From RHKX01 sp046330415 (GTDB taxonomy: Bacteria > Actinomycetota > Thermoleophilia > Solirubrobacterales > 70-9), in NCBI GenBank assembly GCA_046330415.1, contig JAXLSW010000010.1, positions 62,001 through 126,000 of the forward strand: 64,000 bases of DNA, written 5' to 3'. This document shows positions 1-7,890 of the stretch, in pieces. Made by a program: the position numbers and the translations under genes. Position 1 is the stretch's first letter. Each line of letters opens with the position of its first letter. The notes under the pieces were generated by a model. It ran no database searches, was not told where the DNA came from, and was given only the letters and a program-made list of their open reading frames with translations.

Positions 1-2
1 AT

Positions 3-62
3 CGGGTCGATCTGGAGGTGGCGCGGATCCCCCGCGACGCCCTGCTGGATCTTGCGCCCTGA
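3..62 (+). CDS. 3' end of an unidentified gene cut by the window edge
   Basis: An open frame enters from the left edge and stops with TGA at 60-62. Only 19 codons are visible, but nearly all end in G or C, as in the real genes here, and the frame is followed immediately by a convergent gene on the other strand. The visible tail is charged and hydrophobic, ending in LLDLAP. No family can be named from so little sequence. Confidence 0.5.
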   Translation, partial: RVDLEVARIPRDALLDLAP

Positions 63-78
63 GGTCGCCGCCGGGCGC

Positions 79-2928
79 TCAGGCCGGGCTGACCGAGGAG
101 CTCCGCGGCCGCCTCGTCTTCTGCTCGTCGGCGCTCTCGAGCACCATCAGCAGGGCGTCGACGACGACGGGGTCGAACTGCCGCCCGGACTCCTTGCGGA
201 GCTCCCGGCGCGCTTCCTCGACGGGCAGCGCCTGCTGGTAGGGGCGGTCGGTGGTCATCGCGTCGTAGGAGTCGCAGACGAAGAGGATGCGTGCGCCGAG
301 CGGGATCTCCTCGCCGGCGAGCCCGTCGGGGTATCCCTTCCCGTCCCAGCGCTCATGAGCGCAACGAACCAGCGGGCGGATCGGGGCGAGGAACTCGATC
401 GGGGCGAGGATGCGCTCGCCGATCAGCGTGTGTCGCGCCATCTCCTCCCACTCCTCGGACGTCAACGGGCCCGGCTTGTTGAGCAGGTCGGGGGAGATGC
501 CGAGCTTGCCGATGTCGTGGAAGGCGGCCGCGTAGCGGAGCATCCGCAGCTCCTCGCCGCGCCAGCCCAGCAACCTGCCGACCGCGACCACGTTGTCGAC
601 GAGCGACTGGGAGTGCTCGGCCGTGTAGGAGTCCTTCGCCTCGAGCGCAGCCGACAGCGCCTCGGCGGTGCCGATGTATGCGCGGTCGAGCTCCTTGTAC
701 AGACGAACGGAGGTGAGCTTGCCGCCGATCTGGGCGGCGACGGACTCGACGAGGCGAGCGTCGGCGGGACGGAACGTCGCGACGGCCACGTCCTCGAGGT
801 TGATCACCCCCCAGACGTCGTAGCCGTCGTAGATGGGGACGACGAGCTCCGAGCGGACGTCTCGCGTTGCGGACGTCGAGCGGTACTGCGGCTCGCGGTT
901 GACGTCGGCCGCGATGACCGGCGCCCGCTCCCGGATGCAGCGCCCGATCAGGCCGGCCTCGGCGGATTGGGACCAGCCCGGCGCCGTCGGGAGCGCGCCG
1001 AGCTCCGAGCGCAGGGTCAGCTGGTCATCGTCGACGGAGAGGATCTGCACGAGCGAGCACTCGAACGCGCGCTGCACCTCCTGCACCGCCGTGTTGCAGA
1101 CCTCGTGGGCGGAGGTGGCGCTCGCCAGCCGGCCCGCGATCGCAACCGTCAGCTCGAGCGGCCGCTCGCTCGCGGACGTCGTTCGCGCCGAGCGCCTGTG
1201 CGGGTGCCTCGGGATGGCGGCGGAGGCGACGAGGGAGAGCGGCGCCTCGAGTGCCTGCAGGTCGCTGGCGGGGTTGTCGGTGAACAGCTCGATGAGGTAG
1301 ACGCCGCTCTCGTCCCCGGCTGCCGCGGCGACGACGCCTTCGAAGCCCTCGTGCCGCAGCATCTCGCGCTCGGCCGCGTCGCTGCCCTCGTCCCCGACCC
1401 GGGCGACGAAGGTCCCGCAGCCGGCCTCGACGATCCGGGCCGTCGCCGGGTAGAGGTCGAGCTCGTAGCGCTCGAACTCCTCCCAGGAGCGAACCACGTG
1501 GACGCCGGCGCTGCGGGGGTCGCGGTTGTCGCCCTGGGAGAGCTCCCGCAGGAGGCCGGAGCCGCTCGCGGCGATCGAGACCGAGCAGACGGCGAGATCG
1601 GCGGCCTCGGTGAGGGCGATGGCGACGTGCTCGAGGCGATCGAGCGTCGGGGCGGAGGCGAGCTCGCCGGTGAGGGCGTGGCCGATCTCGTCGGTGGTCT
1701 TGGCGATCCGCTCGGCCAGCGTGCCGCCGCGAAGCGGGGCCACGGTGAAGGGGTTGGGGACGTCGGCTATCTGAGCCGCGGTGCAGATCCTGTTGCCGCC
1801 GCGGCGCTTGGCGACGTACTGGGCGGTGTCGGCGGCGCGCATCAGCTTCGCGACGGTCGCGGTGCGCGCGGTCGCGGTGGCGGCGCCGCAGGAGAGCGTC
1901 ACCGGCGGGCGCATCGGCGCGAGCTCGGCCTGCGCGGCGACGGCGATCTCCTCGATGGCGCCGAGCTCGCTGCCCTCGGCGATTCGCTCGAGGCTCTCGA
2001 GCAGGACGCAGAACTCGTCGCCGCCGAGGCGGGCGACGAAGGAGCCGGGATGGGCGGCCGCGGCCGAGACGAGCGCGGCGGCGACGTTGCGCAGGGCGCG
2101 GTCTCCTCCGGCGTGCCCGTGATCGTCGTTGATCTGCTTGAGCCGGTCGGCGTCGCAGAGCATCAGGGCGACGGTGCTCTCCCCGGCGGCATGCCGGATC
2201 AACGCCCGCTCGAGCCGCTCCTCGAGGGCGCGCCGGTTGGAGAGCCCGGTGAGCGGATCCTCGTAGGCCAGCCTGGAGACGCGCGAGAACAGCTCCGCCC
2301 GCGCGATCGCGGTCGCGATCTGCCCGCCGATCGCCTCGAGGAAGCGCACGTCCTCGGTCTGGAAGCTCGAGTTGCCGATCGTCGTGGCCCAGATCCCGCC
2401 CCAGATCTCACCCTCGACGACGATCGCGACGCCGAGGTCGGAGGACTTGCCGACGGAGAGCAGGAAATCCCGGGCGCTGGGATCGCAGTCGGGGTCGTCG
2501 ACGGAGTTGAAGTACGGGTTGGCGGTCCGGTGCATCTCCACCAGGCCCGGGTACATCGCGACCTCGTAGATCTCGTCCGCGGGCTTGCGCTCCTCCCAGT
2601 CGCTGAGCTCGCCGACGTTGATCAGGGTCCTGTAGCGCCGCCCCTCCTCCTCGAATCGGCTGATCGTCAGCGACGCGGCGCCGATCGCCTTCAGCGCCTC
2701 CTCGGCGGCCAGCTCGAGCACCCCTTCGAGGTCGTTGGCGCCGGCCACCGTGGCCGCGACGCGGAGCAGCGCCTCGCGCTCGGCAGCCTCCCTGGAGCGT
2801 GGCTTACGGCTGCGCTTGGAAGCGCCGGGAAGCCGGTCGATGAGGCGGCCGCCGGGGTCGCTCCAGGTCAAGGGGTTGGTCGCCACCCGTCCCCATCGGC
2901 AGGTCGGGCGATTTCCTGCAGGCAGCAC
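79..2928 (-). CDS. GAF/GGDEF/HD-GYP cyclic-di-GMP signalling protein
   Basis: A large soluble protein of about 940 residues that combines synthesis and breakdown modules for cyclic di-GMP. In order: an N-terminal GAF sensor (about 50-210), a GGDEF diguanylate cyclase domain opened by DPLTGLSNRR with an intact RLGGDEF signature near 305, a degenerate middle region, a second GAF (about 590-740), and a C-terminal HD-GYP phosphodiesterase with HDIGK and HERWDGKGYPDG. The usual HHE triplet of HD-GYP reads AHE, so one histidine is missing. No membrane segment is seen, so it is probably cytoplasmic. The GTG start at 2928 is the longest option; GTG at 2886 is also possible. Which activity dominates cannot be told. 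Confidence 0.93.
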   Translation of the reverse strand: MLPAGNRPTCRWGRVATNPLTWSDPGGRLIDRLPGASKRSRKPRSREAAEREALLRVAATVAGANDLEGVLELAAEEALKAIGAASLTISRFEEEGRRYRTLINVGELSDWEERKPADEIYEVAMYPGLVEMHRTANPYFNSVDDPDCDPSARDFLLSVGKSSDLGVAIVVEGEIWGGIWATTIGNSSFQTEDVRFLEAIGGQIATAIARAELFSRVSRLAYEDPLTGLSNRRALEERLERALIRHAAGESTVALMLCDADRLKQINDDHGHAGGDRALRNVAAALVSAAAAHPGSFVARLGGDEFCVLLESLERIAEGSELGAIEEIAVAAQAELAPMRPPVTLSCGAATATARTATVAKLMRAADTAQYVAKRRGGNRICTAAQIADVPNPFTVAPLRGGTLAERIAKTTDEIGHALTGELASAPTLDRLEHVAIALTEAADLAVCSVSIAASGSGLLRELSQGDNRDPRSAGVHVVRSWEEFERYELDLYPATARIVEAGCGTFVARVGDEGSDAAEREMLRHEGFEGVVAAAAGDESGVYLIELFTDNPASDLQALEAPLSLVASAAIPRHPHRRSARTTSASERPLELTVAIAGRLASATSAHEVCNTAVQEVQRAFECSLVQILSVDDDQLTLRSELGALPTAPGWSQSAEAGLIGRCIRERAPVIAADVNREPQYRSTSATRDVRSELVVPIYDGYDVWGVINLEDVAVATFRPADARLVESVAAQIGGKLTSVRLYKELDRAYIGTAEALSAALEAKDSYTAEHSQSLVDNVVAVGRLLGWRGEELRMLRYAAAFHDIGKLGISPDLLNKPGPLTSEEWEEMARHTLIGERILAPIEFLAPIRPLVRCAHERWDGKGYPDGLAGEEIPLGARILFVCDSYDAMTTDRPYQQALPVEEARRELRKESGRQFDPVVVDALLMVLESADEQKTRRPRSSSVSPA

Positions 2929-2991
2929 GCATCCTTGCGTCCGCGGCGCGGACGCCCGTCCACGCTTCTTTGCAGGGCTAACGCATGCTGG

Positions 2992-3204
2992 ATGGATGCC
3001 GAATCACGGCCCATGAGAAAGCATCTTGCAGGCAACTCGCGATCCGTGCGCCGGGAGGACGAGCTCCTCCGCCGCCCGTTCGAGTCTCGCCGGGATCGCG
3101 TCGACCGCATGATCGTCGAGCTCTGGCTCGACTCTCAGGTCGCCGGGCTTCCGGTCAGACCGTCTGGTGTAGGCGCCGTCCCATCGCCGCGCCCGACGAG
3201 CTGA
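2992..3204 (+). CDS. Candidate small hypothetical protein (70 aa)
   Basis: In the 226-base gap between the start of the c-di-GMP gene and the end of the ImmA-like gene, a plus-strand frame starts at ATG 2992 and stops at 3204. Its middle (SVRREDELLRRPFESRRDRV) has strong G/C third positions and a charged, helical look, while the last 17 codons overlap the convergent peptidase gene. There is no clear ribosome-binding site and no recognised family. It may instead be chance or a remnant. Confidence 0.25.
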   Translation: MDAESRPMRKHLAGNSRSVRREDELLRRPFESRRDRVDRMIVELWLDSQVAGLPVRPSGVGAVPSPRPTS

Positions 3205-3757
3205 ACCGCTCGCACAGGGCTCCGAAGTCGCCCTTGGCCCGCGCGTACTCGCTGCGGACCATCTCGGCCGGCATCAGCAGCGCTGCCGCGAAGCAGTTCG
3301 CCTCCTCCTCGATCGCTGGGAGCTCCGGCCGCTTCCCCTTCGCGCTCGCCTTGGCGCCCTTGGCGCCGTGGGCGTCTTGGGGTTCCTGGGCGCCGTCGTC
3401 CACCGATCCGTGACGGCAGAAGAGCGACGTCTGCTCGCTCTGGTGCATCACCCAATGGCCGAGCTCGTGCGCGATCGTGAACCGCCGCCGCGCCGGCCAC
3501 TCCCTCGCCTCCTCAGCGTTCACCCAGATCTCGCCGAGGCTGGGCAGCAGGAGGCCTGAGATCGACTGCCCGGCATCGGGCTGGGGGCATCCCGGGGCGG
3601 TCGACATGTCCTCGACGTCGCGGACGAGCAGGCCGGCGTGGGTGTCGGCGATCTCCTCAACCGGGATCGGCAGCGTCGAGCCGTCCCAGATCCATTCCGG
3701 CACGCTCGCGAGGAACTCGGCGGCCCGCCGCTCGCTCTCCTCGACGTCGACTCCCAT
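3155..3757 (-). CDS. ImmA/IrrE-family zinc metallo-endopeptidase
   Basis: A 200-residue protein with the gluzincin motif HELGH at residues 97-101, preceded by FTIA, and a downstream EANCFAAALLMP helix carrying the likely third zinc ligand; this pairing defines the ImmA/IrrE (former DUF955) family. Family members cleave a repressor or regulator to switch on genes, as ImmA does for the ICEBs1 repressor and IrrE/PprI for DdrO. ATG 3757 is the only good start. It is the last gene of a three-gene minus-strand cassette, 32 bases after the unknown protein and behind a sigma-like factor, so its substrate may be one of its neighbours. An Ala/Lys-rich loop around 130-140 is unusual. Confidence 0.9.
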   Translation of the reverse strand: MGVDVEESERRAAEFLASVPEWIWDGSTLPIPVEEIADTHAGLLVRDVEDMSTAPGCPQPDAGQSISGLLLPSLGEIWVNAEEAREWPARRRFTIAHELGHWVMHQSEQTSLFCRHGSVDDGAQEPQDAHGAKGAKASAKGKRPELPAIEEEANCFAAALLMPAEMVRSEYARAKGDFGALCERFSSSGAAMGRRLHQTV

Positions 3758-3789
3758 CGAGCCGATGCTAACGGCGGCGCTGGCGACGA

Positions 3790-4470
3790 TCAGCCGCCGG
3801 TGAAGAGCTCGTCGACGAGGTCGCGCCCGCTGGGCTCGGCGGCGTCGGCGAGCGCCTCCATGTCGGCGATCTCGCCGGCCGCCGCGTCCGCCCCGTCCGC
3901 GCGATCCGCTTGATGCGCTCGATAGGTGAGGTCGGGTGCGGCCATGCGGGCGAAGGCCGGTGCTCCCGGCTCCGGCGGCGGTTCGCTTCCCCCCGCGGAG
4001 CGAAGCAGCTCGCCGGTGGTGCCGACGAGCCCGGCGAGGGCATCGAGAACGCGCTGGGAGACTCCCCTTGCGGCGAGGGTCCCGTGCTCCATCCCGTTGT
4101 AGTAGACGCCGACCTTCTCGACGGTGGGTGGCGCTGTGCCGACGCCGATCGCCTTCGCCAGCTGCTCGATCAACGCGCTCCGCTTCAGCTTCGTTTGGTT
4201 GCGCAGCCGCGGCAGCAGCTCGGGCCAGGTGCCGGAGACGCCGTCGCGCGATTCGATCACCCGGTCGATCGCGATCTTCGTCAGCGAGGTCTCGTAGGCC
4301 TTCGCGTCCCACGCTCGTCGCGGCGCCGTCATGAGGTAGTGGTCGATCAGACCCTCGAGCTCCTGACGCTCCTCGCCATCGACCCGCTGCAGCCAATCCG
4401 CCGGGTTCGGCGACTCGCCGGCCTCGAAGGCGGCGGCGAACTCGTCGCGCATGGAGCTCAGGTCAGCCAT
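3790..4470 (-). CDS. Unknown protein between sigma-like factor and ImmA-like peptidase
   Basis: A 226-residue protein I do not recognise. It starts at ATG 4470, overlapping the stop of the sigma-like gene by 8 bases, which implies translational coupling. The N-terminal 160 residues are mixed alpha-helical, with a small HTH-like stretch around KRSALIEQLAKAIGV that could bind DNA, followed by TPPTVEKVGVYYNGMEHGTL. The C-terminal 60 residues are Ala/Asp-rich and probably disordered. By position it could be the regulator or anti-sigma partner that the downstream peptidase cleaves, but this is inference from gene order only. Confidence 0.75.
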   Translation of the reverse strand: MADLSSMRDEFAAAFEAGESPNPADWLQRVDGEERQELEGLIDHYLMTAPRRAWDAKAYETSLTKIAIDRVIESRDGVSGTWPELLPRLRNQTKLKRSALIEQLAKAIGVGTAPPTVEKVGVYYNGMEHGTLAARGVSQRVLDALAGLVGTTGELLRSAGGSEPPPEPGAPAFARMAAPDLTYRAHQADRADGADAAAGEIADMEALADAAEPSGRDLVDELFTGG

Positions 4471-5104
4471 CGGTCCTCTTCACGACCTCGAGCCGGAAGC
4501 GGCTCCAGATCTTCGCGACGTTGTCGACGGAGACGGTGTCGCCGCTGCCGTCGGCCTCGATGCGCGCCTTGACCTCGCCCGCGGGAAGGTTCTCGAACCC
4601 GGCCACATCGGGACCGTAGAGCCGGATCACCTTCTGATGCAGCGGGCTCTGGTCGGCCAGCACGATCTTGACCACCTCGATCAGATCGACGTAGCCGGTC
4701 TCGTCCTGCACCGAGACCTGGTGGGTTGCCTCGTCGTCGGATTCGCGTCCGACCTCGATCTGCTCGGTCGGGCCGTGGCGCTCGACGACGCGGTAGTAGT
4801 CGGCGATCCGGCGTTGCGTGATGGTCCTGACGAACGCGCCGAACTGGCCGATCACCTTGCCGTCGAAGCCGGCGTTGGTGATCGACATCTGCGCCTCGAC
4901 GACGACGTCGTCGACGTCCTGGGCGGGCACCTTCGCGGCCGCCCAGGCACGGATGCGGTCCTCCCAGCCGTAGGCGAGGATCTCCATCGCTTCCTTGGCC
5001 GCCGCACCGTCGCCGGCGGCCCGGGCCGCGGCCACGTACTCGACGAGCGCCTCGTCGGAGAGGCGCTCGAGGTGGTGCTTGGGGAGGCGCTTGAAGTCGG
5101 TCAT
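4463..5104 (-). CDS. ECF-like RNA polymerase sigma factor
   Basis: A 213-residue protein with the layout of a group 4 (ECF) sigma factor. Region 2 lies at about 55-110: VPAQDVDDVVVEAQMSI followed by FGAFVRTITQRRIADYYR, matching the usual acidic helix and -10 recognition helix. Region 4 is at the C-terminus, where SVDNVAKIWSRFRLEV resembles a recognition helix. The region between is longer and more acidic than usual, and region 4 is diverged, so it may act as an atypical sigma or a sigma-derived regulator. It is the first gene of the cassette with the unknown protein and the ImmA-like protease. No anti-sigma gene of classical type is nearby. Confidence 0.75.
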   Translation of the reverse strand: MTDFKRLPKHHLERLSDEALVEYVAAARAAGDGAAAKEAMEILAYGWEDRIRAWAAAKVPAQDVDDVVVEAQMSITNAGFDGKVIGQFGAFVRTITQRRIADYYRVVERHGPTEQIEVGRESDDEATHQVSVQDETGYVDLIEVVKIVLADQSPLHQKVIRLYGPDVAGFENLPAGEVKARIEADGSGDTVSVDNVAKIWSRFRLEVVKRTDG

Positions 5105-5183
5105 GGGGCGCGAGGGCAGCGCCCCGCAGGCGGGGAAGCTACCGCCCCGGGGCGTCCTTGACAGCGGTCATACGGTCAATGCG

Positions 5184-5393
5184 ATGAGCGTCCCGCCACC
5201 GTCCCGCAGCAATCGCCGCCCGGAGGCGCTCGACCTTCCCGGCCCCTCGCGGCGGATCACCGTCGAGCCGTTGCGACGACCCGACCCGAGCCCCGCGCCG
5301 GAGCCGAGCGAACCCGCCCAGCCGCCCCTGCCGGTCCCGGCGCCGGGACCGAGCCCCGAGCGCGAGCCGGAGCGCGAACCGACGCCGGCGTGA
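5184..5393 (+). CDS. Small proline-rich hypothetical protein
   Basis: A 69-residue frame starting at ATG 5184, rich in Pro, Glu and Arg; the second half is a PEP/SPEREPER-type low-complexity tail. Its TGA stop overlaps a GTG (GTGA at 5390-5393) that would begin the next gene if a downstream frameshift is corrected, an arrangement typical of coupled genes. No family is recognised. Codon third positions are G/C-rich, but low-complexity Pro/Glu frames are easily made by chance in this DNA. Confidence 0.4.
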   Translation: MSVPPPSRSNRRPEALDLPGPSRRITVEPLRRPDPSPAPEPSEPAQPPLPVPAPGPSPEREPEREPTPA

Positions 5394-5445
5394 GCGACGC
5401 GGGGGAGGGGAGCGGCCGCCCGAACCGCCGGATCTGACCGAGGCG

Positions 5446-6072
5446 GTGCTCGGGTTCCGGCTCTGGTCGGTGAGCGCGGACGGGAAGCTCGGCGCTCTCG
5501 TCGCCGGTGGTTTCTGGACGCCAGGGGTGAACGAGGCCGTCTGCGATCCGACCGTCGCGCCGCAGCGCCGTCGCCACACGGCTCCTCAGCAGGGATGCAA
5601 CTGCGGCTTCAACGCCTACTTCGCGCTGCGGCAGGAGATCCGTCGCCATCACCGCACGCTCGCGCTCGGGGCGATCGCGGCGTGGGGGTCGATGGATGTC
5701 TACGCCGACGGCTTCCGGGCGCAGTACGCCCAGGTGATCGCGCTGGCGGAGCCCACCCGCTCGGTCGGAGAGGACTCCCGCGTCGCGTTCCACCGAGAGC
5801 GCCTCGAGCGCGCCGGCGTCCGCTACGGGGTCCCCGTCGTCTCACTCGGGAAGCTGCGCGAGACTGCCCTCGCGCACGCCTCGCCGGTTTCGGAGGCGGT
5901 CCTTCCGCAGCGGCAGAAGCCGGCGAAGCAGGTGCCGCGAAGCGCCCGGTCCCCCTGCCGCCGACCGGCACCGGCCTCGCGCCGGCGTCCGTTCCAAGCC
6001 CCCCCGGTTGCGGTCGCCACCTGGAAGCGGCCCGTGGCCACGGGATCTGGATCCGCCGGCACGTCGCGGTGA
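5446..6072 (+). CDS. Conserved actinobacterial CxCG-domain protein, apparently frameshifted
   Basis: The frame carries a recognisable actinobacterial domain: AVLGFRLWSV, then GGFWTPGVNEAVCDP, HTAPQQGCNCGFNAYFALRQ with a CNCG motif, and AAWGSMDVYADGFRAQYA. Its job is unknown. The annotated GTG at 5446 falls inside the conserved domain; homologous sequence continues upstream in this frame without a start, while GTG 5390 overlaps the previous stop in another frame and would fit after a single-base correction in the G-rich run near 5401-5412. After about 5935 the frame becomes Arg/Pro-rich noise while coherent sequence continues in another frame towards the next entry. This and the next entry are probably one gene with three indels. 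Confidence 0.55.
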   Translation: MLGFRLWSVSADGKLGALVAGGFWTPGVNEAVCDPTVAPQRRRHTAPQQGCNCGFNAYFALRQEIRRHHRTLALGAIAAWGSMDVYADGFRAQYAQVIALAEPTRSVGEDSRVAFHRERLERAGVRYGVPVVSLGKLRETALAHASPVSEAVLPQRQKPAKQVPRSARSPCRRPAPASRRRPFQAPPVAVATWKRPVATGSGSAGTSR

Positions 6073-6093
6073 ACGCCCGCGAGTGGCGTCGAG

Positions 6094-6684
6094 GTGGGCC
6101 TCGCCCCCGGGGCCGCGGCGCTGGCGGGCGCCTCGCCGGAGGTGAGGGTGGCGCCGATCTCCCTGCAGGTCGGCGCCGGCGCCTGCATCGCCACGGTGAG
6201 CGGCGCCTACCCGGGAACGGAGCTCCACCTGCTGACGCCCCTCGCCGGTGTCGTGCGGGGCCACAACACCGCCTTCGCGGCGCAACTGCGTGACGGCGAT
6301 CGCGCCGTCAGCTCGGCGCCGTGGCTCGTCGAGATCGATCCCTCCGACGCACCGCTCGAGGAATCACCGCTGCTCTGGGGCCGTCCCGCCGTCGAGATCT
6401 ACCGCCGCGGCGTGGCTCGGCAGCGGGATGCCGCCGTCCTCGCCGAGCTCGGGCCGCCGCGCGACTTCGATCCCGGCTCGCTCGAGTCGCTGGCGGTGGC
6501 GCGGGTCACCGATCTCGCGTCGCACCAGGCCGAGACGACGTCGGTCGCACCCGAGCAGGGCCAGCGGGCGGCGATCATGGTCGCGCACCTGCGGCCGCTC
6601 CTGCAGGCGTGCGGTGAAGGCGGGCGCTGCTGGCGGCCTGAGGCCGTCGCGCGCGACGGAACGCCGAGCCGTGCATATCCCTAA
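6094..6684 (+). CDS. GcvH-like/lipoyl-fold domain, probable C-terminal half of the broken upstream gene
   Basis: The frame contains GVEVGLAPGAAALAG, SPEVRVAPISLQVG and LLTPLAGVVRGHN, a pattern like the hammerhead fold of glycine-cleavage H proteins, but no lysine stands at the lipoylation turn, so it is unlikely to carry lipoate. The segment that should precede it, HGIWIRRHVAV at about 6036-6071, lies in a different frame, and a one-base change near 6075-6085 would join them. It is in the same frame as the preceding entry, separated by the TGA at 6070. The C-terminus (after about residue 110) is not similar to anything I know. Confidence 0.45.
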   Translation: MGLAPGAAALAGASPEVRVAPISLQVGAGACIATVSGAYPGTELHLLTPLAGVVRGHNTAFAAQLRDGDRAVSSAPWLVEIDPSDAPLEESPLLWGRPAVEIYRRGVARQRDAAVLAELGPPRDFDPGSLESLAVARVTDLASHQAETTSVAPEQGQRAAIMVAHLRPLLQACGEGGRCWRPEAVARDGTPSRAYP

Positions 6685-6807
6685 GGTTCGCGCCGGTGAC
6701 CCGACTTGGGTGACCGAAGTAAGAGTATTTGTGTGCTTTGAGAGGACCATTGCCTTGGGCAGTGCTTTCTGGGGCCGCAGACATGACTGCATTGGAGGCA
6801 GTGACTA
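6685..6807 (+). promoter_or_regulatory. Long 5' leader of the cold-shock gene
   Basis: This 123-base gene-free stretch is visibly lower in GC than its surroundings, as expected for a cold-shock mRNA leader. It contains two direct copies of GGTGACC (6693 and 6714 areas), a possible -10 at TAAGAGTAT near 6720-6728, and the ribosome-binding site GGAGGCAG about 6 bases before ATG 6808. The exact promoter is not certain. Confidence 0.45.
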
Positions 6808-7006
6808 ATGGCAAGTGGAACCGTCAAGTGGTTCAACGGTGAGAAGGGCTACGGGTTCATCGCTCCCGACGAGGGTGGCGACAAGGACGCGTTTGTCCAC
6901 ATCAGCAACATCAACGGCGGGGCTCGCATCGACGAGGGCGACCGCGTGACCTTCGACATGGAGGACTCGGCCGGGTCCCCAGGCGGTCAACGTCTCGAAG
7001 GCGTAG
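6808..7006 (+). CDS. csp: Cold-shock protein (CspA family) with a 3' frameshift
   Basis: An OB-fold single-strand nucleic-acid-binding protein, an RNA chaperone. The first 55 residues match the family closely: GTVKWFNGEKGYGFI (RNP1) and DAFVHISNI (RNP2). The expected ending is present but one base out of frame: the codons for PQAVNVSKA and a TAG at 7004-7006 follow if one extra base is removed near 6975-6980 (the GGGTCCCC run). As written, the frame loses its stop and reads on to 7890 through an intrinsic terminator into an unrelated thioesterase gene. The corrected product is about 66 residues, normal for the family. Confidence 0.85.
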
Positions 7007-7093
7007 TTGAGCGCACCAGGCCGTCCGCTCCTTCATTCACATGGGGAGCGGGTCCGGCTGAGCACCCTGCTTTCGACCCACGGGAGCCGGGAG

Positions 7094-7124
7094 AGCGCCA
7101 CCGCAAGGTGGCGCTTCGCTTTTC
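7094..7124 (+). terminator. Intrinsic terminator after csp
   Basis: A perfect 9-bp stem (AGCGCCACC / GGTGGCGCT) with a GCAA tetraloop at 7094-7115 is followed by TCGCTTTTC. This is the best rho-independent terminator in the window. It sits 88 bases after the frame-corrected stop of the cold-shock gene, which shows that csp and the next gene are separate transcription units. Confidence 0.85.
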
Positions 7125-7196
7125 AGGGGGCCTCAGCGGAGTGCCGGGGCAGGTTGCAGTCGGGCGACGCTCCGCGCTCGGGATAGGCTCACCGGG

Positions 7197-7890
7197 ATGG
7201 CCGAGGAGATCCAGCCGCCCGAGCGGCCCGCCCCGAGAGCGGCTCCGGCGACGACGAGAGCCGCACGGTCGAGCACTCCCTCTCCTGCTGGTCCGCTGGA
7301 TGTCGATCGCCGACGCCAACTCAGCCGGCTTCGTCCACGGCGGCACGGTCATGCGCCTCGTCGACGAGGCCGCCGGCCTGGCGGCGATCAAGCACAGCGG
7401 CCGCCGCGTCGTCACCGCGGGGATGGACCGGATGACGTTCCTGACGCCGGTCTTCGTCGGCGAGCTCCTGCGCTGTTCCGCGTCGGTCAACGCCGTCTGG
7501 CGGACCTCGATGGAGGTCGGCGTGCGGGTCGAGGCCGAGAACCCCTTCACCGGGGAGACCCGCCACACCTCGACCGCTTACCTGACCATGGTCGCGCTCG
7601 AGGACGGCAAGCCGGTCCCGGCACCGCACCTGATCGCCGAGAGCGAGGACGAGCTGAGGCGTCAGCGCGAGGCCGAGCTGCGGCGGGCGAACCGGCTCGC
7701 CGAGCGCGATCAGATCCGCGGCGGCCGCGCCTCCGCCCGTCGCCTCGAGCCCGCCGCCGCGCCACCACCCCACCCGCCGCCTGCCGCGTGCGGACGTGTC
7801 ACCCGGGAGCGGGGAATAGCTCCGCTTCCCGGTGACAGGTCCAGCGATCCCGGGTGCCCGGCCGACGTGTCACCCGGGAGCGGGGAATAG
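7197..7890 (+). CDS. Hotdog-fold acyl-CoA thioesterase, N-terminus frameshifted
   Basis: The central part is a clear acyl-CoA hydrolase of the BFIT/BACH type: LLLVRWMSIADANSAGFVHG, GGTVMRLVDEAAGLAA and VTAGMDRMTFLTPVFVGELL, with the catalytic Asp in LVDEAAG. It should cleave acyl-CoA thioesters in the cytoplasm. ATG 7197 gives MAEEIQPPERPA, the continuation SGSGDDESRTVEHS lies in a second frame, and the enzyme core lies in a third, so two one-base indels (about 7225-7235 and 7277-7285) are needed. The end also is odd: after the Arg-rich helix (to about 7745) the frame runs into a dispersed palindromic repeat that provides its TAG stop. Confidence 0.75.

Noticed and set aside
52..3204. A 1050-codon plus-strand frame across the first 3 kb
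   Set aside because: It mirrors the GGDEF/HD-GYP gene on the minus strand, has an Arg/Gly/Asp-rich composition and no known motif; only its last 70 codons are kept as a weak small-gene candidate.
6808..7890. A natural fusion of a cold-shock domain with a thioesterase
   Set aside because: The native csp ending lies one base out of frame and an intrinsic terminator sits between the two; the link region is noise.
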